Source: Trichormus_B sp936914905 (GTDB lineage: Bacteria; Cyanobacteriota; Cyanobacteriia; Cyanobacteriales; Nostocaceae). From it: 64,000 nucleotides of DNA. The translations under genes were made by a program, and so were the position numbers. The notes under the pieces are model-generated. The model saw only the letters and a list, made by a program, of their open reading frames with translations. It was not told where the DNA came from and did not search any database. Positions 1 to 8,870 of the stretch are shown piece after piece; position 1 is the stretch's first letter, and the number at the start of each line of letters is the position of its first letter. The stretch is taken from NCBI RefSeq assembly GCF_039871975.1, contig NZ_JBDPLL010000001.1, one strand, 5' to 3'.

Positions 1-770
1 TCTTCCTGAATTTTCTCTAAAATATCAACTTCAAGATTGAAATTTTCTATTTTTTACTGGTTATTTTGGTACTCTTGCTGTTTTTCCGGGAATTTAGTTT
101 CAATTTCTTCTAGTTTAGCTAAATCTTTATTATCTGCATTATCTGCAAATTCTTGTTTTCTATTACAATCTTCTATAAGTTCTAAATCAACTGCCAATCT
201 ATCTCCTAATTCTAAACCTAAAAGTCTGTTAATAGCATCAGTAACTATTGGCGGTGGTATTTCCAGTTCTGGAAGTTCTTCAACTTGTTCACCATCAAAG
301 AGAAATAAATTAGAAATACTTAAAGGTCAAATATCTTCTATATATTTATCCCAAATATTGAGCAATGAATCAACTAACTAAGTTTCATTATAACCTAAAA
401 TTGCCAAATGGTCTTTAGCATCTTTAGGATTTTATTTCCAAGTTTTAACAACACGATATCTAATTATTTTATCATCTTAAATATATTCATAAACTAATTC
501 AATTCTGGTTTCTTCTATAGGATCTGTTTTACAACTATTATTGATTTAGAAAATCAGTATAACTCAGATTTACCTGTTTATGACATTGGGCGGATTATCC
601 ATATAAAGCTAGACGAATAGCATCGATAAGATTGGTTTTTCCACCGTTATTCATTCCTCTAAAAATCATAATTGGGGTATATTGTCTTCATCAATTTTCG
701 GGTTGAGGTTAATGACTTGTTTTCCGGCATAAGGAGGGAAGTTTTCCAGGACTAATTCGACGAATATCAT
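1..770 (-). pseudogene. dndD: dndD pseudogene (DNA phosphorothioation ATPase), 5' part
   Basis: DndD is the SMC/RecN-like ATPase of the Dnd complex that places sulfur in the DNA backbone. Read on the minus strand from ATG 770, the frame gives a start of MIFVELVLENFPPYAGKQV. A Walker A region GMNNGGKTNLIDAIRLALYG follows (about 600-660), then LSISNLFLFDGEQVEELPEL (about 280-345), both typical of DndD. The pieces lie in different frames with stops at the expected Gln/Trp/Lys positions, so the gene is dead. The Walker A carries an Asn where Ser/Gly is usual. The 3' half lies outside the window. It follows the dndC relic on the same strand, with an Uma2 relic in between. Confidence 0.8.
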
Positions 771-931
771 GAGACAATCTCAGATTTTAGATTAAAAATC
801 TCCTTCCCTAGCTCTGACAGGGAATGCTTTCAAGAGGCTCTGCCTATGTTATAATTAGTTCTGGTTCTACCTCAAGATTGACATTCCCAGCCAGAGGCTA
901 GGAAGGACAGACGAAAGTATCTTTCTAATAG

Positions 932-1548
932 CTACCTTTGATCACCAATTTTAAAAATTCGATCAGCAGTTAAATTCGAATTCGGAAATCCAGCAGGAAT
1001 TAAGACATCACTTCCTCTAAACTGATTCAGCTGATACTCGCCTTTAATCAAATTATAAATAGAAATAGTTAGTTGTTTAGGGTTGCCAATATATCTCCTA
1101 CCGTCTAAACATAAATAATCAGTAATCCAATATTCAGGAATACCTAATCTTTCATATTCTGCCAACTTAATTAAATAATCATTTTGCCAATTAGCGCTTA
1201 CTACTTCAATTAGTAAACGGGCTATTACAGCGTGAGTAATAGTATAACTTTTATTCTATAAATGTTCATAATTAATAGTATCCCAATCTAAAATAATTAC
1301 ATCGGGGTTATAGCGTGATTTACCAGAATCTACAGGTTTAGTAACATATTATCTGGGATAAAATAAGGTAGATTGTTCTTAATTTGTACACCTAACTTAA
1401 TCGGCGAAAAACCAGATACATGTTCATGAATTCCCTTTAGTTGGATTTCAATAATTACTCCATCATGTAACTCAAGGCGTCTATACCCATCTGGATACCA
1501 ATCTATAAATTGATCTATATCTGTTAATTCCGTCAAAGCTAGTAACAT
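932..1548 (-). pseudogene. Uma2-family (DUF820) endonuclease-like pseudogene
   Basis: Uma2 proteins are PD-(D/E)XK-fold, nuclease-like proteins greatly expanded in cyanobacteria, with unknown cellular role. An N-terminal piece (1330-1548; FIDWYPDGYRRLELHDGVII) and a C-terminal piece (932-1165; YERLGIPEYWITDYLCLDGR) are in different frames. Between them is a recognisable middle part (ARLLIEVVSANWQNDYLIK) with a stop and a frameshift, so the core catalytic region is broken. It lies between the dndC and dndD relics, which are normally adjacent, so it probably entered the dnd operon as an insertion. It is one of three Uma2 relics in the window. Confidence 0.75.
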
Positions 1549-1689
1549 AAATAATTCTATTTTTCACGTGACTAAAGATTGATATTTGATTAACCAGATC
1601 AGGCTAATTTCGCCTATATAGCCGCAAATTGCATTTACCAAGACTATCGTTATTTGTCCTTTTTTGCATAGTTGAAATTAGTCCAAGTT

Positions 1690-3299
1690 TGTAGTTTACT
1701 TTTTTCCTTTTCATGTGCATCTCCTAAACTTAATTATTCCGCTTTTTCACTAATTGTGGCTACATCACCTTCCAAAGCTGATTGTCTTCAGTCCCGTCTT
1801 AAATGGGCATTTTTAATTGCTTCCTCTGGAGAATAGGAAATTGTATCAAAGCATTTTTCTAGGCTTTTGTAGATACCCAACCAACGAGTTTTTTCTTGAG
1901 TTGGCGTTCTGTATCTAATAACTTCGCCATCAATTCTAAGTGCATTTCGTCACCGTCACAGATTTCTTCTAATACTTCCCATTCATTACTTCCGAGTATG
2001 CGTTAGTCATCACCACTACTGGTCATCTTTAAATACTTCTCCCGTGACTTCTTGATATATGTGGCGTAAGCTATCATCAAATAAGCTATCATTAAATTCG
2101 TGTCTTTATTCTAACCATATCCGGCGAATTTCACTCAATTCTCCTATAGTAAGTAGAGTGATATCACGCATATTTCCTGGGGCTGTTTGACAGATTTACT
2201 TTTCAACTTTTAGCGGCGTTCTTAGCCAATCTTCCTGTGCTTCTTTAAGATATAGACCACGAATAGGCTCAATAGACACTTCACCCTCTAAATTACGTTC
2301 ATATAATTGAACACCTCCGCGTCTACGGCGAAAATCTCTCAGGCTAGGATTCTCTTCTAGATCTAATTCCTTGCGAAAATTTAATAACGGTTGCATCTAT
2401 TCTTTTTCCTCATCATTTTGAATCATGGCTGTTAGTGATTTATCTGGACTAACAAGTGTATAAACCCAGCATCCAAAATGAGAACCTCTACAACTAGGAG
2501 TAGAAGTATCAACAACTAAAGGACATTCATTATCTGCTGATGCACCTCTATAAATAGCAAATAAATCTTTATTACTATATTTCCAAGGCGTTTTCCATTG
2601 CATTAAATAAATCCATACATGATCATTTGGCCAATTTTCAATAGGACTATGAACCACAGGATTTGGCAAATTCATGTTAGGACTTAGGTGATCCTTTACG
2701 CTTTGGGCTTCTAACTTTTTCATTGTATTAGCACGTTTTGCACTTTCAGCTTTACAAGTTCCCAATGCAACAATTGCTTCTCTATTATTACGAATAATAT
2801 CGCGAATCAAGCAATTAGAGGGATTTATTTTAAGCTGTTCTGTACACCAGCGAAATTTCCCCTTGCGAGCGAGATAACCTTTACCGATCAATCCTACCCA
2901 GAATGTTCCTTTGAAATCTGGCTGCAATAAATGAGGTTTAAAGGGTAATACTTGGGCTTGCGATTCAGATCTCATTTGTTGTAAATAATTACGAAGCCAA
3001 CCAGGAATAATAGGATTTCCTACTAATGTATCTGTAGTAATAACATATATTTTTCTAGTTAGCTTTTCAGGTGGAAGTTCAGCGATCGCATTTCACACAA
3101 GCTGTAAAGTAGCTGTGCTGTCTTTTCCACCCGAATAACCTAGAACCCAAGGTATCTAATCTAAAAAACACAATTCTTGAATTTCTGTAGTAAGAACTTG
3201 AATATCTTCAATTAACTCTGCTAGAGTATAGCTTTGCTGATTTTTATTTTCTGGCTGTTGTTCAGGAGTCACTTTTTGATTCCTTAGTTAAACAGACAT
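1690..3299 (-). pseudogene. dndC: dndC pseudogene (PAPS reductase-like sulfurtransferase)
   Basis: DndC is the ATP-pyrophosphatase/PAPS-reductase-like subunit that activates DNA for sulfur incorporation. The minus-strand frame from ATG 3299 carries the PP-loop motif LGYSGGKDSTATLQL (about 3120-3160). The long piece 2397-2975 follows with GKFRWCTEQLKINP and SCRGSHFGCWVYT, whose cysteines are the cluster-type residues of the family. The C-terminal part is 2196-2396 plus about 1730-2195 (MRDITLLTIGELSEIRRIW; EWEVLEEICDGDEMHLELMA). Stops occur at the second to fourth codon, before the PP-loop, and several times in the C-terminal third, with frameshifts. Family identity is firm and the gene is non-functional. 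Confidence 0.85.
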
Positions 3300-3381
3300 T
3301 TTTATAAATTCATTTGTTGTTGTATTTACTTAGTCAGCAGCGCTGAGAACACAACTTGCCGATACACGCCGACACAGGAAG

Positions 3382-3403
3382 ATAGTCCGCCTGTGCGGAC
3401 TAT
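3382..3403. repeat. perfect 9-bp hairpin in the dndC-dndB divergent region
   Basis: The arms atagtccgc / gcggactat are separated by ctgt. The same core (agtccgc-N4-gcggact) forms the hairpin at 37190-37215, which suggests a dispersed palindromic element and not a dnd-specific operator. No T-run clearly follows it. The remaining 300-bp divergent region is AT-rich and shows no recognised promoter. Confidence 0.5.
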
Positions 3404-3589
3404 AATAATTTTATATGGATAAAATTTAACTGAATACTAACCACAAACTACAGTAACTGTAGGTTAGGCTATATAATTATAATTTTGATTATGACATTTG
3501 TTAGGTCTTTTTTAAATAAAAATTACTATATCGAATGTTTTAAACAATATAGGCTATGTTAAGATATACTCTAGGTTTTAAAAATTCCT

Positions 3590-4390
3590 ATGAACTATAG
3601 TGCTTTTGCACTAAATAGTCAACTTGCTAATGAGTCTTTAGAACGAGAAAATAAGGAAAAACACGTATTAGCTTGACTGCTAGAGAGGTTTTTAGAGAAG
3701 AAAGACCAAATTCTTGTCCAAAAAACCGAAATAAGTGGTACTGAGATTTAGGTATACTATATTACATTAAGATGCTTCGCCGGACGGGTATATTTTGCAT
3801 CTGGTTTACCCCTGCTGCAAAAAAAGTACAACTCAGAGACAGAGAATATTGAAATTAACTCTGATAGTTTTGATAAAATTCAACAACGTTATGTTAACTG
3901 GTTGCGTCAAACACCGTTAGTATAAGTATTTAGCAGCTAGAAAAAACCATAAATTTCTGGCTGTTTTGGTGGTAATTAATCAACTTTGGGTAGATAACCC
4001 CAAAGCAGCGGAGTGGGATAGTTAAGTACGGGCTAAAAAGCTACTACTGATTTTATACCTTTAAATAAATATACTAAAGTCGGTTTTTACGTCAAACAAA
4101 GCAAGGTGTGCCGATTACTGAATATTTCTAAAGAAAATGTGACAATTTATCCTTTAGATGGTCAGCATAAATTAATGGGTGTACAAGGTTTAATGGAGTT
4201 AATTAAATCTGGTAAACTTCAACGTTATAAAAAAAACAAAACTGCTGATGAAAGTTTTATCACTCTATCTGATTTGATTGATAAATTTGAGGTAGAACGG
4301 GAGCAACGCGATTTTGTGAGGTGGGGCAAAACGTGTGCGATCACTAAACCCAAAACAGGCATAGATAAAAATCACTTACCGTACAATTAA
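3590..4390 (+). pseudogene. dndB: dndB pseudogene (DGQHR-domain Dnd regulator)
   Basis: DndB is the DGQHR-domain protein encoded next to dndCDE and usually acts as a regulator of phosphorothioation. The plus-strand frame starts MNYSAFALNSQLANESLERE. It accumulates stops up to about 4040, then stays open from 4106 to 4390 with IYPLDGQHKLMGVQGLMELI, matching the DGQHR signature but with K in place of R. The frame ends inside one arm of a 37-bp inverted repeat (4298-4334) and the normal C-terminus is missing. It is divergent from dndC. Confidence in the family comes from the DGQH motif together with the dnd context. Confidence 0.7.
4298..4334 (+). repeat. 37-bp inverted repeat, left arm (inside dndB 3' end)
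   Basis: This 37-bp stretch, starting cgggagcaacgcgattttgt, is perfectly repeated in inverse orientation at 4800-4836. On this strand it reads as REQRDFVRWGKT. It sits exactly where homology of the frame to DndB ends, so it looks like a dispersed element that replaced the gene's 3' end. Confidence 0.7.
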
Positions 4391-4434
4391 AATATTATAT
4401 ACATACAAGTTATCAATTTAAGAATAAAAGGAAA

Positions 4435-4605
4435 CAGTAAATTTTGGTTAAAAGAAAATGCGGAAATTATCTTAAATCTTCGTTGTCAATGGATAGCTGG
4501 AAGTTGGCATAATTTCTATAATTCCATTTTTACCTCTTTTATCCGTCTTCAAACTGTCTAATATTTTATACCTACAACTCCCATTTCACAGAATTTTCTA
4601 TGGTA
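4435..4605 (+). other. possible transposase C-terminal relic
   Basis: A plus-strand reading gives WLKENAEIILNLRCQWIAGS followed by W.NFYNSIFTSFI, which resembles the conserved C-terminus of some cyanobacterial transposases. No upstream catalytic part is visible. The rest of 4391-4799 is AT-rich and holds nothing I can recognise. The call is tentative. Confidence 0.25.
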
Positions 4606-4799
4606 ATCAATACCTACTCATTTAATTACTGACGTAGGCAGCTTATTCCCAGTGGCCACAAGTTATTGAATACAACTCTTCTTAGGATATTTTGATAATA
4701 TACTTTGTCTTGCAATTTTATTAGTTTGATGTAATTTATTTCACTTGAATTCCAGGAAAATATTTTAGCGATATCCGTGGTTAGCGTAGCTAGAAGCAT

Positions 4800-4836
4800 A
4801 CGTTTTGCCCCACCTCACAAAATCGCGTTGCTCCCG
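4800..4836 (-). repeat. 37-bp inverted repeat, right arm (inside helicase 3' end)
   Basis: Perfect inverse copy of 4298-4334. It forms the last codons of the minus-strand helicase frame (ending RFCEVGQNVCF), immediately after the helicase match LKAVAKILGVDLGYKVSTG stops. Both gene ends facing each other therefore terminate in copies of the same element. Confidence 0.7.
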
Positions 4837-5880
4837 TGCTGACTTTATAACCCAAATCTACACCCAGAATTTTCGCCACGGCTTTGAGTTTAAGCAGAGA
4901 TGAATAATGCCCAGTTTCTGGAGAACGATAACTACAATAAAATAGATAAAACAGAGTGTGGGTTGTATCCTTGCGAGTTTCCATTAATTATCGCAAAGCT
5001 GTTAATTTATTTTCTACTGTACTAATTAGCCTAGCACGTTGCATTAATGAAGAGTTGATATCTTCCTTGTCTTAAAAGTCTCCAACATCACCATTTTTCC
5101 GTTCTCGATACTGAAGAAAACGCCCAATTTTTTTGGTTAACTTGAAATAAGCAAGACTTTCTCCCCCAGTTAACTCTACGAGAACTTGATAACATAAATA
5201 ATGTACCAAAGCTCCTTGTCCGATCCCATCTTGCAAATTAAACTCAGGTTATAAAACAACTCGGAAATAATCAAATAAAGATTGTGTACCACCATCATTA
5301 AAATATCTTTCCAGTGTCGCAGATAAAGCCAGTCCTAACCCCACATTCCAGGGTAAACTTTCCTCTAATTTAGGTGTACCCAAATCATGGGCTTCATCCC
5401 TAATAATTAGAGTTTTTGGTGGAAAATATTTAAGTTGCGACTGAAAGCCATCACTAATTAAAGTCGAGTTAGTGGTAATTATCATCTCAAAACTTTGAGA
5501 ATTAGAACGCAGATTATAAATTTGCGTTGAAAGGTGACTTTGCCAATTACGTAAATTTTCAAAAGCCAAAATCGGTTGCAAATTAAATTTCTCACATTTC
5601 CTTGCCTATTGGCTGACAATATGACGGTAAGAACACACGACTAACAAGACTTGTAAGCCTATCTGATGATAAAACTCCCAAGTGATCGCCAACGCAGTAA
5701 TCGTTTTACCACTACCAGTAGCCATTTTTAGCGTTACTCTGCCATTTTTAGCAAACCAGGTAGTCATAGCTTGACATTGATTTATATCCCCGCAATTGTA
5801 GAGATAAAAGCATTTTTGGACATCCTGGTAATGCAGGCTGAACGTGATAGCTGCCACTATTCTCCCTCAAAAACGGCAAC
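4837..5880 (-). pseudogene. Dnd-associated DEAD/DEAH helicase-type restriction gene, pseudogene
   Basis: This is a superfamily-2 helicase like the restriction component encoded beside dnd genes in cyanobacteria ('DNA phosphorothioation system restriction enzyme' family). Pieces on the minus strand are WFAKNGRVTLKMATGSGKTI (motif I, about 5690-5760) and TLIIRDEAHDLGTP (DEAH box, about 5380-5420). They are followed by GLALSATLERYFNDGG (motif III, about 5290-5340) and a C-terminal helicase part HTLFYLFYCSYRSPET ending LGVDLGYKV. Stops at about 5605, 5248, 5068 and 4985 and at least one frameshift near the N-terminus break it. The restriction half of the system is therefore also lost. Confidence 0.7.
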
Positions 5881-5982
5881 TTGAGAGAGAAAGAAGGCGA
5901 CTTCTGTACTGGCTTTCGTGTTATATACATAAGATAATTGGTGATTGTTGATTGGGCATTGGGCATTAGGAAAATTACTTCG

Positions 5983-6018
5983 TCATCTCCCTCATCTCCC
6001 TCATCTCCCTCATCTCCC
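5983..6018. repeat. four perfect 9-bp tandem repeats (tcatctccc)
   Basis: Four exact copies of tcatctccc lie 16 bp beyond the lexA stop codon. This is a minisatellite-type repeat common between Nostocales genes. No function is evident. Confidence 0.8.
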
Positions 6019-6034
6019 TTATCTACCCCAGTCT

Positions 6035-6640
6035 CTAGTTATACCCCCGCCAAACACCCACTAAAGAACCTTGCACCTCCACATGCATAGCAGGTACCTC
6101 TATCGGTTGATACTGAGGATTAGCAGGTTTAAGAGTTACCATATCTTCCTGACGATAAAAACGTTTTAAAGTTGTACCGTGTCCCTCCACCCTAGCCGCA
6201 ACAATAGTGCCATTTTTTAAATGATTGGGTTGTGCTACTGGACGCAAAAACACCACATCACCATCAGCAATTAAATCCTCAATCATGCTATCCCCAGCAA
6301 CCCGCAAAGCATAGCTATGGGCAGGTAATGATAAATTAGAAAAGTCTAAATGTTCCACCGCATCTGTAAAGGGTTCAATCAAACCACCAGCTGCAATAGT
6401 GCCTAAAATCGGCACACCTTGCTTTGTTTGACGTAAAACCCGAATAGTTCGCGCCTTACCTTCATTCCAGTCAATATATCCCTTATTGCGTAAATGTTCC
6501 AATCGGCTTTGAATTGGTGCCGGCGATTTCAGATTCATCGCTTGCATCATTTGCCGAATTGAGGGAGAATACTGATTAACTCGGATATATTCTACCAACC
6601 ATTCATACAATTCCTGTTGAGCTTCAGTTAGTTTTTCCAT
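6035..6640 (-). CDS. lexA: LexA transcriptional repressor
   Basis: 201-aa LexA of normal length. The N-terminal winged helix (residues 1-70; SPSIRQMMQAMNLKSPAPIQ) binds DNA, and the C-terminal S24-type peptidase domain allows RecA-stimulated self-cleavage. The cleavage bond Ala84-Gly85 in TIAAGGLIEPF, the serine S118 in VAGDSMIEDL and the lysine K159 in GTTLKRFY are all present, so it should be cleavage competent. Some cyanobacterial LexA proteins have lost these residues. In cyanobacteria LexA regulates SOS and/or redox and carbon genes, and the targets here cannot be told. The gene stands alone between the dead Dnd restriction gene and argF. I saw no convincing LexA box upstream. Confidence 0.95.
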   Translation of the reverse strand: MEKLTEAQQELYEWLVEYIRVNQYSPSIRQMMQAMNLKSPAPIQSRLEHLRNKGYIDWNEGKARTIRVLRQTKQGVPILGTIAAGGLIEPFTDAVEHLDFSNLSLPAHSYALRVAGDSMIEDLIADGDVVFLRPVAQPNHLKNGTIVAARVEGHGTTLKRFYRQEDMVTLKPANPQYQPIEVPAMHVEVQGSLVGVWRGYN

Positions 6641-6812
6641 AAATTTATTGGGAAGTAATTATAAATGTCCCTAGAGCATTTGTACTACAAGAACCCCTTA
6701 TTAACAAGATTCAATTAAAGATTAATGGTAATTTAGTTATTGGTGATAGGTAATTGGTGATTGGGAAAAATAGAATTGATTACCCACTACCGATTACCCA
6801 CTACCAATACTG

Positions 6813-7733
6813 TTATTCTGCCCCTAAAATACTAGCCAGTAAAGCCTTTTGAGCGTGTAATCTATTTTCTGCCTGATCCCAAACCTTTGATTGAGAACCT
6901 TCGATTACTTCCTCAGTAATTTCTTCACCGCGATGGGCTGGTAGACAGTGTAAAACGATTGCCTGTGGATCGGCAAGACCTAATAATTGTTCAGAAATTT
7001 GATAAGGTTGGAAGATTGGTAAGCGGTTGTCAGCTTCTGCTTCTTGCCCCATACTTGCCCAAACATCAGTATATAGAATGTGTGCACCTTCTGCGGCTGC
7101 TTTGGGGTCATGAGTGAGAACAACTTCAGTTTTATTATTAGCTACTGCCCTAGCTTTTTCTACAATTTCCGCATCAGGTGCATATCCCGAAGGAAAAGCA
7201 ACCTGCACATTCATTCCTGCCAAAGCACAACCCAGCATGAGGGAATTAGCTACATTATTTCCATCACCCACATAAGTTAAAGTTAAACCAGCCAAAGTCC
7301 CAAAACATTCTTGAATCGTCTGTAGATCAGCCAACACCTGACAGGGATGTTCTAAATCGGTCAAGGCATTAATTACAGGAATTTTGGTATAATTCGCAAA
7401 TATTTCTAACTCTTGCTGGGCAAAAGTACGAATTGCAAGAATATCCAAATAACGATCCAATACTCTAGCCGTATCTTGTACAGGTTCTCCCCTACTTACT
7501 TGCGTCACATTAGGATTGAGATCAATAACCTGTCCACCGAGCTGATACATTGCTACAGTAAAACTTACTCGTGTGCGAGTTGATGCTTTGGAAAATAATA
7601 AACCCAAAACCTTATTACAATGTAACTTTAACTGTTGTGACTTCAGTTGAGTTGCCATTTCTAGAAGTTCTTGCAGTTCTGTGGAACTAAGATCCGCCAG
7701 ACCTAATAAATCTCGTCCGATCAATGCTGCCAT
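6813..7733 (-). CDS. argF: ornithine carbamoyltransferase
   Basis: Cytosolic enzyme joining carbamoyl phosphate to ornithine to make citrulline in arginine synthesis. It is 306 aa, full length. The carbamoyl-phosphate motif STRTR is at 51-55, HPCQ at 129-132 (DLEHPCQVLADLQT) and the ornithine-side HCLP at 262-265 (VLHCLPAHRGEE). No frame damage is seen. The gene is monocistronic, with 172 bp of repeat-like sequence separating it from lexA. The start ATG 7733 is the first in frame and matches the usual N-terminus of the family (LIGRDLLGLADLS). Confidence 0.96.
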   Translation of the reverse strand: MAALIGRDLLGLADLSSTELQELLEMATQLKSQQLKLHCNKVLGLLFSKASTRTRVSFTVAMYQLGGQVIDLNPNVTQVSRGEPVQDTARVLDRYLDILAIRTFAQQELEIFANYTKIPVINALTDLEHPCQVLADLQTIQECFGTLAGLTLTYVGDGNNVANSLMLGCALAGMNVQVAFPSGYAPDAEIVEKARAVANNKTEVVLTHDPKAAAEGAHILYTDVWASMGQEAEADNRLPIFQPYQISEQLLGLADPQAIVLHCLPAHRGEEITEEVIEGSQSKVWDQAENRLHAQKALLASILGAE

Positions 7734-8118
7734 GCTGATGATTTGTAAATAATTAATGTTTTTCTGTATTTTTACTCAGCCGCGTCAACAGGAATACAGA
7801 CTTAAAACTGTACCAAATATTTTTACCTTGATCTACGGGATTAGATACTGCAAACGGGTGAAACTTGGACTTATGTGATACTGAAAGAGATAGTGAAGTA
7901 TCTCTTTCAGAGACACTCCGCGAACGTTGAGAATGACACTTTTTAACCGTTTTTACTAGTTTTTACTATAGTTACCTTGGGGATGATATTTGATTAGAAC
8001 TTACCCATGGGGCATGGGGCATGAGGCATTGGGGAATTTTTTTCGATAACCCCTAGACAAATTATTTATTTATGCTAAGATTATTAATGGTTAAGTGTTT
8101 TAAGGTATTCACCAATAC
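7734..8118. other. intergenic region between argF and tRNA-Thr
   Basis: No gene is visible. The stretch holds a 12-bp perfect hairpin (7881-7910) and short low-complexity runs (ggggcatggggcatgaggcat near 8010). It should contain the argF promoter near 7740-7800, but no convincing -10/-35 pair could be fixed. Confidence 0.6.
7881..7910. repeat. 12-bp perfect hairpin
   Basis: The arms ctgaaagagata / tatctctttcag flank the loop gtgaag. The hairpin is about 150 bp upstream of argF and 210 bp upstream of the tRNA gene, so it terminates neither. It is probably a dispersed palindrome. Confidence 0.6.
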
Positions 8119-8190
8119 GCCAGCATAGCACAGTGGTAGTGCATCCGACTTGTAATCGGAAGGTCGCGAGTTCAAATCCCGCTGCTGGCT
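8119..8190 (+). tRNA. trnT: tRNA-Thr (anticodon UGU)
   Basis: 72-nt cloverleaf without encoded CCA. Acceptor arms GCCAGCA (8119-8125) and TGCTGGC (8183-8189) pair fully, with discriminator T. The anticodon stem TCCGA/TCGGA encloses the loop CTTGTAA, giving anticodon TGT, which reads ACA. The T arm GTTCAAATC is standard. Confidence 0.95.
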
Positions 8191-8249
8191 TATGATATGA
8201 GTTTATAAAATTTTAAACGATGTCTGTTTTTAAACGATGTCTGTGAAGT

Positions 8250-8740
8250 TTAGATAGGTACCAGGTAGTTAACAACTATACTTTGTTGAGTTGCCGCTGC
8301 GATCACATTCATAGCATAACTAGGAATTTTCCCAAAGTCAGTATAATGTTTTTTCAAAGTACCGATCACATCTCCTTTTACCCCATAACCTAACCCTGAA
8401 GCTAAAGCCGTTAAAGCTTTCACAGGGGGCATTAGTTGACGGGGGTTTGAAAGAAAGATTGGGATAGCCAGAGAGATAATTTGTTTGATATGCTGAAGCT
8501 ATCGATCGCCTTAGCTGCCCAATTATTAGCCAGTACATGTACATCTATGAACGTGATCCCAAGATGAGATGATCATTGTTTTGGTAAAGCTGTCTAAATA
8601 ATCACCGCAAATTCCGCACGAGTTACAGGTGCATCAAGAGGAAAAGTAGTATCTGGATAACCTTTGAGTATATTACGCTCCCTAGCCGCGAGAATAGATC
8701 CTTTTACCCAATAGTTCTTAATATATGAAAAAATGGACTC
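8250..8740 (-). pseudogene. SLH-domain protein pseudogene
   Basis: Surface-layer-homology repeats anchor cyanobacterial envelope proteins to the cell wall. On the minus strand three decayed SLH units can be read: ILKGYPDTTFPLDAPVTRAE (about 8600-8690), AYQTNYLSGYPNLSFKP (about 8440-8500) and VKALTALASGLGY followed by KIPSYAMNVIAAATQQ (8250-8432). They lie in different frames with stops between them. The pattern matches the small three-SLH proteins of Nostocales. The N-terminal signal region is not recognisable. Confidence 0.7.
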
Positions 8741-8870
8741 GTTTAACATATCAGACTTGATGCTACGTAAACTTGATATTTATAGTTAATAGCAGAAAAC
8801 TTGAGCTTTTTTTGGTAAAAGACGTATATTTCAAACATCAAATCTTAATTATTATTATAGATAACAAATT

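Noticed and set aside
37..381. 114-codon plus-strand frame starting MKFSIFYWLFWYS
   Set aside because: It lies antisense to the dndD relic, whose minus-strand translation matches family motifs. The plus frame is Ser-rich shadow sequence.
6641..6760. LexA box upstream of lexA (gtactacaagaac at about 6681-6693)
   Set aside because: The spacing is one base too long and the second half is GAAC, not GTTC, relative to the cyanobacterial consensus RGTACNNNDGTWCB. Not convincing as an operator.
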